NCBI GenBank assembly: GCA_021793155.1 | Contig: JAJYTF010000001.1 | Location: 62,001-126,000, forward strand | Direction: 5' to 3' | Length of the DNA stretch: 64,000 bases | DNA from: Pseudomonadota bacterium | Lineage (GTDB): Bacteria > Pseudomonadota > Alphaproteobacteria > Rhodospirillales > Magnetospirillaceae | Shown here: piece after piece, positions 49,454-57,934 of the stretch | How positions within the stretch are numbered: the stretch's first letter is position 1 | Layout: the number at the start of each line of letters is the position of its first letter | The notes under the pieces: model-generated | Databases searched by the model: none | Seen by the model: only the letters and a program-made list of their open reading frames with translations | What the model was told of the DNA's origin: nothing | Made by a program: the position numbers and the translations under genes

Positions 49454-49513
49454 CTAACCTTCGATCACCTTGCCCCAAAAAAACAAAAAAGTGGGCCTAC
49501 GGCCCACCCTCAC
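49454..49513 (-). CDS. Possible 19-codon leader ORF across the rimP terminator
   Basis: GTG 49513 follows a good GGAGG SD (spacing seven) and opens MRVGRRPTFLFFWGKVIEG. The first half codes through the terminator hairpin and the FLFF part through the T-run. TAG at 49456-49454 lies eight bases before the rimP ATG. Ribosome movement over it would melt the terminator stem. It may be chance, since T-runs encode Phe. Confidence 0.3.
   Translation of the reverse strand: MRVGRRPTFLFFWGKVIEG
49477..49507 (-). terminator. Intrinsic terminator/attenuator between trmB and rimP
   Basis: On the leftward strand GTGGGCC, GTA, GGCCCAC (49507-49491) is followed by TTTTTTGTTTTTTT (49490-49477), a textbook Rho-independent terminator. 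It lies after trmB and 31 bp before rimP. Because a good promoter sits upstream of it, it may work as an attenuator of the rimP-nusA-infB operon as well as ending the trmB transcript. Confidence 0.9.
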
Positions 49514-49556
49514 AACCCCACCTCCCGGGCAGGACTACAAGAATGTGTCAAGGGTC

Positions 49557-49584
49557 ACTATAGTCATCAACGCCCGCGCTGCAA
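49557..49584 (-). promoter_or_regulatory. Putative sigma-70 promoter of the rimP-nusA-infB operon
   Basis: Reading leftward: TTGCAG (49584-49579), 16-bp spacer, TATAGT (49562-49557; five of six -10 matches). It is just downstream of the trmB stop. Initiation about seven bases later would give a leader of roughly 100 nt containing the terminator and the leader ORF. Confidence 0.6.
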
Positions 49585-49589
49585 GGGTT

Positions 49590-50300
49590 TTATCGCGACT
49601 CCCGCGGCTGGCGCAGATAGCGCAGGAAGATCGGCTGGCGGCCCTGTTCCCTGGCTTTTGCCTCGTACCGCGTCGCCGGCCAATCCTCGACCTTGGCCGC
49701 CGGATCGGCGGTCACGTTCAGGAAGTCGGGCCGCGCCGCCATCTGCTCGACCGCCCATTCCTTGTACACCGCGTCGTCCGTGGCGACACGCAATTCGCCG
49801 CCATCGATCAGCAGCCGCGCCAACTGATCGAGATTGCTGTCGTGGATGAAACGGCGCTCGGCATGGCGCTTTTTCGGCCAGGGATCGGGAAACAGGACGA
49901 ACACCCGCTCGATCGACGCGTCCGGCAGAGCGGGAAACAGGCGCCGCGCGTCCTCGGCGAAGATTCGGACATTCTCCAGCCGTTCGCGCTGCACATGGCC
50001 GAGAAGGCTGGCGATACCGTTGAGGAACACCTCGCAGCCGATCATTCCCACATCGGGATGGCGGGCGGCCTGCCAAGCCAGATGCTCGCCACCGCCGAAC
50101 CCCACTTCCAGCCAGACGGCGCGCGGGGCACCGGCGAACAACGAGCGGGGGTCCAAGCTCTGGCCGGGTTGCGGCTCGGCGACGGCCAGGCGCGGCAACA
50201 GGCTTTCGATCAGTCCACGCCCGGTGCGCCGCAACGGCTTGCCGCGGCGACGTCCGAAAAACCGAGGCCCTTCCTGGTGGCTGCTAGGATCTATTGCCAA
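49590..50300 (-). CDS. trmB: tRNA (guanine-N7-)-methyltransferase
   Basis: Makes m7G46 in tRNA using SAM. The 236-aa enzyme shows the SAM-binding strand WLEVGFGGGEHLAWQAARHP, GCEVFLNGIASLLGHV, and the catalytic/substrate motif VFVLFPDPWPKKRHAERRFI. The C-terminal block is TRYEAKAREQGRQPIFLRYL. The start is TTG 50300, with no strong SD; a slightly internal start cannot be excluded, but RFFGRRRGKPLRRTGRG is conserved-looking and must be included. A palindromic repeat separates it from metK. It lies in the same direction as metK and precedes the rimP terminator. Confidence 0.94.
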   Translation of the reverse strand: MAIDPSSHQEGPRFFGRRRGKPLRRTGRGLIESLLPRLAVAEPQPGQSLDPRSLFAGAPRAVWLEVGFGGGEHLAWQAARHPDVGMIGCEVFLNGIASLLGHVQRERLENVRIFAEDARRLFPALPDASIERVFVLFPDPWPKKRHAERRFIHDSNLDQLARLLIDGGELRVATDDAVYKEWAVEQMAARPDFLNVTADPAAKVEDWPATRYEAKAREQGRQPIFLRYLRQPRESR

Positions 50301-50315
50301 GTTACCGGACCGCTT

Positions 50316-50381
50316 CCGTCATCCCCGCAAAAGCCGGGAACCAGCCGGCAGAATGGATTCCCGCTTCCGCGGGAACGACGG
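50316..50381. repeat. Dispersed palindromic repeat (CGTCATCCCCGC type) between metK and trmB
   Basis: The left arm CCGTCATCCCCGCAAAAGCC (from 50316) and right arm GGATTCCCGCTTCCGCGGGA.. (50355-50381) are imperfect inverse copies with the words CGTC, CCCGC, AAGC and GGGAA. This is the well-known kind of REP-like palindrome found scattered between bacterial genes. It could fold in the metK-trmB transcript and uncouple expression of the two. Confidence 0.75.
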
Positions 50382-50400
50382 GTTCGTTTCCATCACGCCC

Positions 50401-51570
50401 TTATGCAAACGCCGATTTCAGCTGGTCCACCAGGTCCAGGCGTTCCCACGAGAATCCGCCGTCGGGTTCGGGCGCGCGGCCGAAATGGCCGTAGGCGGCG
50501 GTCCGCGCATAGATCGGCTTGTTGAGGCCGAGATGGGTCCGGATGCCGCGCGGGCTCAGGTCGACAAGCTGCTGCAGAACGTCCGACAGCTTGTCCTCGT
50601 CCACCTGGGCGGTCCCGAAAGTGTTGACATAAACCGACAGTGGCCTCGATACCCCAATGGCGTAGCTCAGCTGGATGACGCATTTCTCGGCCAGACCGGC
50701 GCCAACCACGTTCTTCGCCAGATAGCGCGCGGCGTAGGCTGCCGAACGGTCCACCTTGGTCGGATCCTTGCCCGAGAATGCGCCGCCGCCGTGGGGTGCC
50801 GCGCCGCCATAGGTGTCGACGATGATCTTGCGCCCGGTCAACCCGGAATCGCCGTCCGGCCCGCCGATGACGAACCGGCCCGTCGGGTTGACGTAGAATG
50901 CATCTTCCGGACACATCCAGCCTTCAGGCAAGACGTTCAGCACATGGGGGCGGACGATCTCGCGCACCGCGTCCTGATCGATCTCGGCCGCATGCTGGGT
51001 CGACACCACCACCGAAGCGGCGCGCACCGGCCTGCCGTTCACATATTGCAGGGTGACCTGGCTCTTGGCGTCGGGGCCGAGCATCGGCTCGGCACCGGAA
51101 TGACGGGCCTCGGCCAGGGATTTCAGGATGGCATGGGCGTAATGGATCGGCGCCGGCATCAGCACATCGGTCTCGTTGCAGGCATAGCCGAACATGATGC
51201 CCTGGTCGCCCGCGCCTTCGTCCTTGTTACCCGCCGCATCCACGCCCTGCGCAATATCGACCGACTGGGCATGGACGTGGATTTCGACCTTGGCGTTCTT
51301 CCAGTGGAAGCCCTGCTGCTCGTATCCGATGTCGCGCACCGCAGCGCGAGCCACGTCTTCCAGGGTATGGGGGGTGATCGCCGCCGGACCGCGCACTTCG
51401 CCGGCAAGGACGATCAGGTTGGTGGTGCACAGCGTCTCGACGGCTACGCGGGAATATGGGTCAGCCGTAAGGTAAGTATCGACTATGGCGTCTGAAATAC
51501 GGTCACAGACTTTGTCCGGATGACCTTCCGAAACGGACTCGCTCGTAAAAAGAAAATTCGCTTTCGACAC
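50401..51570 (-). CDS. metK: S-adenosylmethionine synthetase
   Basis: Makes SAM from methionine and ATP. The 389-aa protein starts at GTG 51570 ([20 protein letters not shown]), with AGGAGG seven bases upstream; the frame is open further but reads through the leader. Family signatures are the SEGHPDK ATP-binding start, [16 protein letters not shown] and [25 protein letters not shown]-type aptamer is located 62 nt before the start, so expression should fall when SAM is high. The gene follows the XRE regulator and precedes trmB, an arrangement common in alphaproteobacteria. Confidence 0.97.
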   Translation of the reverse strand: MSKANFLFTSESVSEGHPDKVCDRISDAIVDTYLTADPYSRVAVETLCTTNLIVLAGEVRGPAAITPHTLEDVARAAVRDIGYEQQGFHWKNAKVEIHVHAQSVDIAQGVDAAGNKDEGAGDQGIMFGYACNETDVLMPAPIHYAHAILKSLAEARHSGAEPMLGPDAKSQVTLQYVNGRPVRAASVVVSTQHAAEIDQDAVREIVRPHVLNVLPEGWMCPEDAFYVNPTGRFVIGGPDGDSGLTGRKIIVDTYGGAAPHGGGAFSGKDPTKVDRSAAYAARYLAKNVVGAGLAEKCVIQLSYAIGVSRPLSVYVNTFGTAQVDEDKLSDVLQQLVDLSPRGIRTHLGLNKPIYARTAAYGHFGRAPEPDGGFSWERLDLVDQLKSAFA

Positions 51571-51631
51571 GGTCGATCCTCCTGAATCCGGTCGTAACTG
51601 GACCTGGGGCATCGACGGCACACCATCGGTA

Positions 51632-51680
51632 CCCACTTAGCCTTGGATTTATCGTGGCGGCAAGCGGTCAAATCTCCACG
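51632..51680 (-). ncRNA. SAM-II-type riboswitch upstream of metK
   Basis: On the leftward strand CGTGG (51680-51676) pairs with CCACG to form P1. Between them is AGATTTGACCGCTTGCCG, and after it ATAAATCCAAGGCTAAGTGGG. This matches the SAM-II core words GAUUU-ACCG, UUGC, GAUAAAU, GCUAA and a terminal GGG, in the same order and nearly identical spacing as the metX aptamer I know. The gene downstream makes SAM, so a feedback off-switch is expected. The related SAM-V class shares this core and is the alternative. Confidence 0.85.
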
Positions 51681-51715
51681 TCCCGACGGCACCCAAGGGT
51701 CCGATCAGGCTTGGT

Positions 51716-51744
51716 TTGTTATCGTGTTTCGGCGAGCCGTTCAA
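51716..51744 (-). promoter_or_regulatory. Weak candidate promoter for metK and its riboswitch
   Basis: Reading leftward: TTGAAC (51744-51739), 17-bp spacer, TAACAA (51721-51716). An initiation site near 51709 would put about 29 nt before the aptamer. The -10 is poor; GATAAC two bases upstream is an alternative. Confidence 0.35.
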
Positions 51745-51773
51745 GGACTATCACAAGGGCTAGCCGGAAACGC

Positions 51774-51804
51774 GCAAGGCGCCGGCATATCGCCGGCGCC
51801 TTGC
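51774..51804 (-). terminator. Strong 13-bp hairpin after the XRE regulator gene
   Basis: GCAAGGCGCCGGC (51774-51786) and GCCGGCGCCTTGC (51792-51804) are perfect complements with a five-base loop. On the leftward strand it begins 28 bp past the regulator stop and is followed by GCGTTTCC, only a short T-run. It probably ends the regulator transcript and separates it from the riboswitch-controlled metK unit. Confidence 0.7.
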
Positions 51805-51831
51805 TTCCAAAGACCAGGCTTTGCCGCCGGA

Positions 51832-52341
51832 TTATTTGGTATCCCCGCCTTCGCACGCGGTAGCCAGCGCCTTGGCCAGCTCGAAGATCCGCTTGCGCAG
51901 GTTAGGATCGACAATCCGGTAATAGGCGCGCACCAGTTCCAGGGTCTCGCGCTTGGTCATCGGGTCGGCCTCGAACTGCACCGGAACCTCTTCGACCACG
52001 CCGGCAACCATCATCCGAGGGCTTTGCTGCGAGGTGTCGTCAGACATGTCGTCGAAGAAAAACGACACCGGCACGTCGAGGACGCGCGACAGGTCGAACA
52101 GTCGCGATGCGCCGATGCGGTTCGCCCCCCGTTCGTATTTCTGCACCTGCTGGAAGGTCAGGCCGATCGCCTCGCCCAGTTTTTCCTGGCTCATTCCCAG
52201 CAGCGTGCGGCGGAGGCGGACTCGCGCCCCGACATGCACGTCGATGGGATTGGGCTTTCCGGAGGGCGTACGGCCACGGCCCGAGCGGCGAACAGGGGTT
52301 TCGACTTTGTGCTGTCTGGTGGTGCTAGCGGCTCGTGCCAT
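51832..52341 (-). CDS. XRE-family helix-turn-helix transcriptional regulator
   Basis: A 169-aa DNA-binding protein. A basic N-terminal arm (residues 1-33) precedes a Cro/CI-type HTH (about 36-92: RRTLLGMSQEKLGEAIGLTF, then QQVQKYERGANRIGASRLFD). The C-terminal part is helical (TLELVRAYYRIVDPNLRKRI). Proteins of this form sit between lnt and metK in many alphaproteobacteria; targets are not known to me. ATG 52341 has a weak GAG-containing SD. A consensus-like promoter lies 88 bp upstream, separating it from lnt transcription, and a strong hairpin follows. Confidence 0.92.
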   Translation of the reverse strand: MARAASTTRQHKVETPVRRSGRGRTPSGKPNPIDVHVGARVRLRRTLLGMSQEKLGEAIGLTFQQVQKYERGANRIGASRLFDLSRVLDVPVSFFFDDMSDDTSQQSPRMMVAGVVEEVPVQFEADPMTKRETLELVRAYYRIVDPNLRKRIFELAKALATACEGGDTK

Positions 52342-52428
52342 GATTCATCTCACAAGTACGCGTTGTGTTGCGAGCGCCCAACCATGGATTCCTATCGAGC
52401 GGAAGATTGAACGCTACCAGGTCTTCTT

Positions 52429-52458
52429 ATTACACACTGATAAGTGCGGATAAGTCAA
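52429..52458 (-). promoter_or_regulatory. Sigma-70-type promoter for the XRE regulator
   Basis: Reading leftward: TTGACT (52458-52453; five of six), 18-bp spacer, TGTAAT (52434-52429; five of six). The spacer holds CTTATC twice (CTTATCCGCACTTATC including the last -35 bases), a possible operator for autoregulation. The site lies in the 160-bp spacer between lnt and the regulator. Confidence 0.62.
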
Positions 52459-52501
52459 CCTGCATCGTTTACTGGTAGACAGACCCATCGGGTGCAGGGT
52501 T

Positions 52502-54061
52502 TCAATCATAGCGCAATAAGCGATGCCAACAAATTGCGATGAAAATCACCACCCCCAGCAATGTAAATACAGTCAAGTTGCCCAGGCGCGCATAAAGAGT
52601 CGCAGGAACAGGCTGTGGAAGCTGGCTATCTACAATGCCTTTCCGGCCGAGAGGCAGTTCCGCGACTACCCGACCGTAGGGATCTACTACCCCAGAGATC
52701 CCGGTATTAGCCGCACGTATCAGTGGCAGTCCTTCTTCGACGGCGCGCAGACGCGCGGCGGCGAAATGCTGGTAGGGCCCGGCGGACATGCCGAACCAGC
52801 CGTCATTGGTAAGGTTGACCAGCCAGCCCGGCCGATGCGCCGCATCCACCACTGCGCCCGGGAAAATCACTTCGTAGCAGATCAGCGGCGAAACCGGCGG
52901 CAAGCCGGGAAGCTCGACGGTGACGGGCCCCTTCCCGGCGGTGAAATCAATGCCGCCGGCGGTCAGCTTGGCCAGGGGCAGCACGCCGCGCAGCGGCACA
53001 TACTCGCCGAACGGCACCAGATGCGCTTTGTCGTAGGTGGCGACGATCCGGCCCGTGCCGTCCACCGCCTGCATGCTGTTCCAGATCTGGAAGGGCTCGA
53101 CGCCCGGTCCGGTGCCCCGCGCCGTGCCGGCGATCAGCAGTCCGCCCGGCGGAACGGCGCTGGCGAGCGCCTGGCGTGCCCCGGCATCCTGGGCGAGAAA
53201 TGACGGCGCCGCGGTTTCCGGCCAGATGACGTCCGTCACCCGGTCGAATCCTGGCGACAACGACAGGGCAAGATTCTCCCGCAGATGCTGCAGACGCATC
53301 TCGGGCTTCCATTTCAGGGTCTGGGGAATATTGGCCTGCACCAGGCGGAACCGCAGATCCGGCACCGTCGGCGTCGGACCAGCCGGCAGCCGCCATGCCC
53401 CCCACAGGCCACCCAGGAGGAGCAGGGCCAGGCCGGCCGCAACCGCCCATCGCCGGGCCGGGCTCGGCCGCACCAGCACGGCCGGAATGGCGGCGGCGAA
53501 CACCGTCAGCAGGCCCAAGCCGTAGGTTCCGACAATGGAAGCAATTTGCACCACCGGCAGCACCGGCATCCAGACCGAGCCGATGAGGTTCCACGGAAAG
53601 CCCGTCAGGAACCAGCTCCTGACCCATTCGAACAGGGTCCATCCGGCGGCCAGCCACAGCACGCGAGCCACACCAGGCGGCGCCAGGCGGCGCGCACCGT
53701 AGGCCACCAGGCCGGGAAACACCGCGAACAGGCCGCCCAGCCCGAACACGGCAAAGGGAATCATCCAGCCGAAGCGCACCGGATCGACCAGCATGGCATG
53801 GGCGATCCAGTAGAAGCCGGCGGAAAAATGGCCGAAGCCAAACCACCAGCCGGCGGCGAAGGCGCCGCGATCGCGGCTTGACCCGTCAATCAACCACACC
53901 AGCCCGGGGAAGGCCAGCCACAGCAGTGGAATGACATGCACCGGCGGCAAGGCGAGTGCCGCCCCGACACCCAAGGCGACGGCCACAGCCGCCCGCCGCC
54001 AGCCGGCCAAGGCCGAGACGCGTGCGGCGATCCCAAGCCGCAGAACGGATTCCTGAATCAC
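52502..54061 (-). CDS. lnt: Apolipoprotein N-acyltransferase
   Basis: Adds the third acyl chain to lipoproteins in the inner membrane. The 519-aa protein has an N-terminal block of about six spans (AAVAVALGVGAALALPPVHV, then FSAGFYWIAHAMLVDP). A periplasmic nitrilase-like domain carries the catalytic Glu in VIWPETAAPSFL, Lys in YDKAHLVPFGEYVPLRG and Cys in SPLICYEVIFPGAVVD. A final hydrophobic span ends it. GTG 54061 overlaps the corC stop (GTGA), so translation is coupled to the upstream gene. Confidence 0.96.
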   Translation of the reverse strand: MIQESVLRLGIAARVSALAGWRRAAVAVALGVGAALALPPVHVIPLLWLAFPGLVWLIDGSSRDRGAFAAGWWFGFGHFSAGFYWIAHAMLVDPVRFGWMIPFAVFGLGGLFAVFPGLVAYGARRLAPPGVARVLWLAAGWTLFEWVRSWFLTGFPWNLIGSVWMPVLPVVQIASIVGTYGLGLLTVFAAAIPAVLVRPSPARRWAVAAGLALLLLGGLWGAWRLPAGPTPTVPDLRFRLVQANIPQTLKWKPEMRLQHLRENLALSLSPGFDRVTDVIWPETAAPSFLAQDAGARQALASAVPPGGLLIAGTARGTGPGVEPFQIWNSMQAVDGTGRIVATYDKAHLVPFGEYVPLRGVLPLAKLTAGGIDFTAGKGPVTVELPGLPPVSPLICYEVIFPGAVVDAAHRPGWLVNLTNDGWFGMSAGPYQHFAAARLRAVEEGLPLIRAANTGISGVVDPYGRVVAELPLGRKGIVDSQLPQPVPATLYARLGNLTVFTLLGVVIFIAICWHRLLRYD

Positions 54062-54963
54062 GCCGCGCGGTCCTCCGGTTTCGGCAGGTTGCGGACCCTG
54101 AGGCGCTTGATCCGTCGCGGATCGGCGTCGACCACCTCGAATTCCAGGCCCGAAGGATGGGCGATCAGCTCGCCCCGGCTGGGGACCCGTCCGGCCAGGA
54201 AGAACACCAGGCCGCCCAAAGTGTCGATATCCTCGCGGTCTTCCTCGTCCAGGAGGGGGCCGACGCGGGCCTCGAACTCCTCCAGCGGCATGCGGGCGTC
54301 GGCCTCGATCACCCCGTCGGGCCGCTCGATGTAGTCGGGCTCGGCCTCGCGATCGTGTTCGTCCTCGATCTCGCCGACGATCTGCTCGACCAGATCCTCG
54401 ATGGTCACCAGACCGTCGATGCCGCCATATTCGTCCACCACCAGAGCCATATGGGTTCGCTTGAGGCGCATCTCCAGCAGCAGGTCGAGTACCCGCATGG
54501 AGGGTGCGACGAACAATACCTTGCGGACGATACGGTGCAGAGCGAAGGGCTTTCCGGATGCCACCAGCATCAGTACGTCCTTGATATGAATAAGGCCGAT
54601 GGCGTCGTCGAGAGTGCCGCGGTACACCGGATAGCGCGAATGCCCCTTGGCATTGATGATCTCCAGCAGCTCCTCGAGGCTGATCTTGGTGCCGACGGCG
54701 GCGATGTCGGCGCGCGGCACCATCACGTCATAGGCGGTCAGGTCGCGCAGGTGAAGAATGTTGGAGAGAAGCCGGCGTTCGTGCTCGTCGATGGGGATCT
54801 CGTCTTCCTCGCGCTGCTCGAACAGCTCTTCGAGGGTTTCGCGGACGGACTCGCCCGCCCTGCCGCGGCGCCAAGCCTTCAGCCAGCCGAACAAGAGGTG
54901 CGCCAGGGAATCGTCGTTGGCCCCGTTTTCACGGGGCGTTCTACTGCCGGAAGGGTCGTTCAT
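54058..54963 (-). CDS. corC: CBS-domain protein of the CorC/HlyC family
   Basis: A cytosolic 301-aa protein historically called magnesium/cobalt efflux protein CorC or hemolysin-like. Two CBS motifs occur ([20 protein letters not shown], then [20 protein letters not shown]). The C-terminal CorC_HlyC domain is separated by the acidic linker [20 protein letters not shown]. No membrane part, so it is not itself a transporter. ATG 54963 overlaps the ybeY stop (ATGA); the longer open frame upstream is antisense-like shadow over ybeY. It lies in the miaB-phoH-ybeY-corC-lnt order common to many proteobacteria. Confidence 0.93.
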   Translation of the reverse strand: MNDPSGSRTPRENGANDDSLAHLLFGWLKAWRRGRAGESVRETLEELFEQREEDEIPIDEHERRLLSNILHLRDLTAYDVMVPRADIAAVGTKISLEELLEIINAKGHSRYPVYRGTLDDAIGLIHIKDVLMLVASGKPFALHRIVRKVLFVAPSMRVLDLLLEMRLKRTHMALVVDEYGGIDGLVTIEDLVEQIVGEIEDEHDREAEPDYIERPDGVIEADARMPLEEFEARVGPLLDEEDREDIDTLGGLVFFLAGRVPSRGELIAHPSGLEFEVVDADPRRIKRLRVRNLPKPEDRAA

Positions 54964-55463
54964 CTCGGGTCGTCCAACTCCTCGTAAGGGTCGGGAATGC
55001 CTAATACTGCCAGCAGGGAACGTTCCCGGTCCTCCATCTCTTCGGCTTCGGCGTCGTCCTCGTGGTCGTAGCCCAGCAGATGCAGAATTCCATGTACCAC
55101 CAAATGGCATAGATGCTGACTCAGCGTTTTTCCGCCCGCTGCCGCCTCGGCAGCCGTGGTCTCGTAGGCGAAAACGACGTCACCCAGCAGGACCGGTCCT
55201 TCGGCCGGCAACGGCGCCCCATCGTCAAGGGCGGCGAAGGACAGCACGTTGGTCGGCTTGTCCTGGCCGCGGTACTGGCGGTTCAGCTCGCGTACCGTCG
55301 CGTCATCAGCCAAAACCAGGCTGACTTCCAGCCGACTCGCCGGCAGATCCCGGGCAAGGCCCAGACTGATAGCCGCGACGCGGCGGCACAGATCCTCGAC
55401 CTCGGGCAGAGCGCGCATCCACAGAGGGCAATCCATGCTGACGAGGATCTCGGGGCCAGTCAA
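54960..55463 (-). CDS. ybeY: Endoribonuclease YbeY (16S rRNA maturation)
   Basis: Zinc-dependent RNase for 16S 3'-end maturation and ribosome quality control. The 167-aa protein has the H-x3-H-x5-H zinc motif in HLVVHGILHLLGYDHEDD and the upstream substrate block VRELNRQYRGQDKPTNVLSF. Start TTG 55463 overlaps the phoH stop (TTGA) with AAGGAG four to five bases upstream, which strongly supports this rare start codon. Length and end are typical. Confidence 0.95.
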   Translation of the reverse strand: MTGPEILVSMDCPLWMRALPEVEDLCRRVAAISLGLARDLPASRLEVSLVLADDATVRELNRQYRGQDKPTNVLSFAALDDGAPLPAEGPVLLGDVVFAYETTAAEAAAGGKTLSQHLCHLVVHGILHLLGYDHEDDAEAEEMEDRERSLLAVLGIPDPYEELDDPR

Positions 55464-56479
55464 AGTTTCTCCTTGCGCCCGGTGGCTTGCCCGGCGGCAC
55501 TCTGCTTCACGGCGCGAGGCATGCGGTCATGCGCATCGTAAGCACGGACGATGCGGGTCACCAGGCCGTGGCGGACGACGTCGCGATCGGTAAACCGCAC
55601 CACACCGATGCCGGTCAAGCCGCCCAGGATGTCCAGGGCGTCCTGCAAGCCCGACCGGGTGCCGGGCGGCAGGTCGATTTGCGACAGGTCACCGGTCACC
55701 ACCATGCGGGAATGCTCTCCCAGGCGGGTCAGAAACATTTTCATCTGCACCGGCGTGGTGTTCTGCGCCTCGTCGAGGATGATGAAGGAACTGCCCAGGG
55801 TTCGCCCCCGCATGAAGGCCAGCGGCGCCACCTCGATGTCGCCCGCCGCCAGTTTCTTGGCGACCTGGTCACCAGGCAGCATATCGTGCAGCGCATCGTA
55901 AAGCGGCCTCAAATAGGGGTCGACCTTCTCGCGCAGATCCCCCGGCAGGAACCCCAGGCGCTCTCCCGCCTCGACCGCCGGTCGCGAAAGGATGATGCGG
56001 TCCACCTCGCCCTTGATCATCATGGAGACCGCCCGGGCAACAGCGAGGTAAGTCTTGCCGGTGCCAGCCGGCCCCAGCCCGAAGACCAGCTCATGGCGCT
56101 CCATCGCCTGCATGTATTCCGCCTGCATCGGTGAGCGCGGCTGGATATGCCGCTTGCGCGTGACGATGACCGGGCGCTGTTCCGTTTCGCTCTCGTCCGC
56201 CGGGCCCATGCGCAGGGCGGCATCGATATCGGCCGCATCCACCGGGAAACCGCGTTGCAGGCGAAGATAAAGGCCGTCCAGTACCGCGCGGGCCTCATCC
56301 ACCCGTGCCGGCGGCCCGCTGATGGTGACCGCATTGCCGCGCGACGTCATGGCGACGCCCAGTTGCTGCTCGATGCGGTCGAGATGGGTGTTGTGCGGGC
56401 CGAACAGCATCTGCAGCAGGGTGTTGTCGTCGAACTCCCGGGTAATCCTGCTGTCGTCGGATGACGTTTGACCGGTCAC
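55460..56479 (-). CDS. phoH: PhoH-family ATPase (PhoH-like, YbeZ type)
   Basis: Cytosolic P-loop protein of 339 aa working with YbeY in rRNA handling. A KH-like N-terminal segment ([20 protein letters not shown]) leads to the helicase-like core with Walker [21 protein letters not shown] and Walker [20 protein letters not shown]. Motif [20 protein letters not shown] follows. GTG 56479 overlaps the miaB stop (GTGA). It is part of the tightly coupled miaB-phoH-ybeY-corC-lnt chain. Confidence 0.95.
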   Translation of the reverse strand: MTGQTSSDDSRITREFDDNTLLQMLFGPHNTHLDRIEQQLGVAMTSRGNAVTISGPPARVDEARAVLDGLYLRLQRGFPVDAADIDAALRMGPADESETEQRPVIVTRKRHIQPRSPMQAEYMQAMERHELVFGLGPAGTGKTYLAVARAVSMMIKGEVDRIILSRPAVEAGERLGFLPGDLREKVDPYLRPLYDALHDMLPGDQVAKKLAAGDIEVAPLAFMRGRTLGSSFIILDEAQNTTPVQMKMFLTRLGEHSRMVVTGDLSQIDLPPGTRSGLQDALDILGGLTGIGVVRFTDRDVVRHGLVTRIVRAYDAHDRMPRAVKQSAAGQATGRKEKL

Positions 56480-57846
56480 GCGCAGGCTCGCTCCCCGATA
56501 TCCGTTTCCCCCATGTCCGTATCGAGGACAGCCGCCAGCGAATTGGCATGTGCCTCGACCACGCGCAGTCTCTGCACGGTGTTCAGCATGGTCTCGGGCA
56601 AGCTCGCATAGACCGACTGCATGTAGGGGCTGCGACCGAGAAGTTGGCCCGCATGCCGACCCGGCCGATCGAGCAGGACGTCGAAGCGCCGGCCGACACA
56701 GCCACCGTTGAACGCCTTGGCCTGCGCGCCGATCAGTTCGTGGATGGCGGCCAGCCGCTCCTCCTTGAGCGCTTCCGGGACCTGTTCGGCCATTGCCGCC
56801 GCCGGCGTACCGGGGCGCGGACTGTATTTGAACGAATAGGCCTGGGCGAAGCCGATGTCGCGAATGAGCCTCAGCGTCGCCTCGAAATCGGCATCGGTTT
56901 CCCCCGGGAAACCGACGATGAAGTCGGAGGACAAGGCCAGATCCGCCCTGGCGGTGCGCAAACGCTCCACCAGCCGCCGGTAATGCTCCGCGGTGTGCTG
57001 GCGATTCATCACGGCAAGAATGCGGTCCGACCCCGACTGCACGGGCAGGTGCAGGAACGGCATCAGCTTCGCCACCTCGCCATGGGCGGCAACCAGCTCA
57101 TCGTCGAGGTCGCGCGGATGCGAAGTAGTGTAGCGAATGCGCTCGATACCCGGCACATCGGCCAGGGCGCGGACCAGCCGGCCCAGCCCCCAGGCGCCGC
57201 CATCGGGTCCGTCACCGTGATAGCCGTTGACGTTCTGCCCCAACAGAGTGATTTCCCGGACCCCGCCCGCCGCTAGGCCGCGCGCTTCGTCCAGGATGGC
57301 CGCGGCAGGACGCGAGTATTCGGCCCCGCGGGTATAAGGCACGACGCAGAAGGTGCAGAACTTGTCGCAGCCCTCCTGTACCGAGAGGAAGGTCGACGGC
57401 CCCTGCGCGGTCGGCGCCGGCAGGTGATCGAATTTCGGCTCGGCCGGAAAATCGGTGTCGAGTACGTGCCCACCGGCCCGGCTGGCCTTCGCCACCATTT
57501 CCGGCAGGCGATGATAGGTCTGCGGACCCAGCACGATGTCGACGAACGGAGCCCGGGCAAGGATTTCCTCGCCTTCCGCCTGCGCCACGCAACCGGCGAC
57601 GGCGATGATCAGATGGCCGCCGCGCTCGGCCTTGGCCTGTTTCAGCAGGCGCAGTCGCCCAAGCTCGGAAAATACCTTTTCGGCGGCATGCTCGCGGATG
57701 TGGCAGGTATTGACGATCACCATGTCGGCGCCGTCGGCGGCGGCCGCTTCCGCATAGCCCAGGGGCGCCAGGACATCCGCCATCCGAGCGGAGTCGTAGA
57801 CGTTCATTTGGCAGCCGTAGGTCCTGATGAATAGTTTCTTCGCCAA
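56476..57846 (-). CDS. miaB: tRNA-2-methylthio-N6-dimethylallyladenosine synthase
   Basis: Radical-SAM methylthiotransferase acting on A37 of tRNA. The 456-aa enzyme has the three N-terminal cluster Cys (in [24 protein letters not shown] and [12 protein letters not shown]). The radical-SAM triad is in [17 protein letters not shown], and a C-terminal TRAM domain includes [20 protein letters not shown]. Start TTG 57846 gives [15 protein letters not shown]; the SD is weak. It leads the coupled chain down to lnt. The upstream 88-bp gap separates it from the lipid gene olsA. Confidence 0.96.
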   Translation of the reverse strand: MAKKLFIRTYGCQMNVYDSARMADVLAPLGYAEAAAADGADMVIVNTCHIREHAAEKVFSELGRLRLLKQAKAERGGHLIIAVAGCVAQAEGEEILARAPFVDIVLGPQTYHRLPEMVAKASRAGGHVLDTDFPAEPKFDHLPAPTAQGPSTFLSVQEGCDKFCTFCVVPYTRGAEYSRPAAAILDEARGLAAGGVREITLLGQNVNGYHGDGPDGGAWGLGRLVRALADVPGIERIRYTTSHPRDLDDELVAAHGEVAKLMPFLHLPVQSGSDRILAVMNRQHTAEHYRRLVERLRTARADLALSSDFIVGFPGETDADFEATLRLIRDIGFAQAYSFKYSPRPGTPAAAMAEQVPEALKEERLAAIHELIGAQAKAFNGGCVGRRFDVLLDRPGRHAGQLLGRSPYMQSVYASLPETMLNTVQRLRVVEAHANSLAAVLDTDMGETDIGERACA

Positions 57847-57934
57847 GGCTTAACCAGGTGCAATACTGAAAGTGCGGGGGCGGAATTGCGACCCCGTGAA
57901 CTTGATAACTAACATCGGCATCCCGAGAGTCAAG

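Noticed and set aside
49445-49478. TTG 49478 as an earlier rimP start.
   Set aside because: It lies in the T-run of an intrinsic terminator and adds non-family residues.
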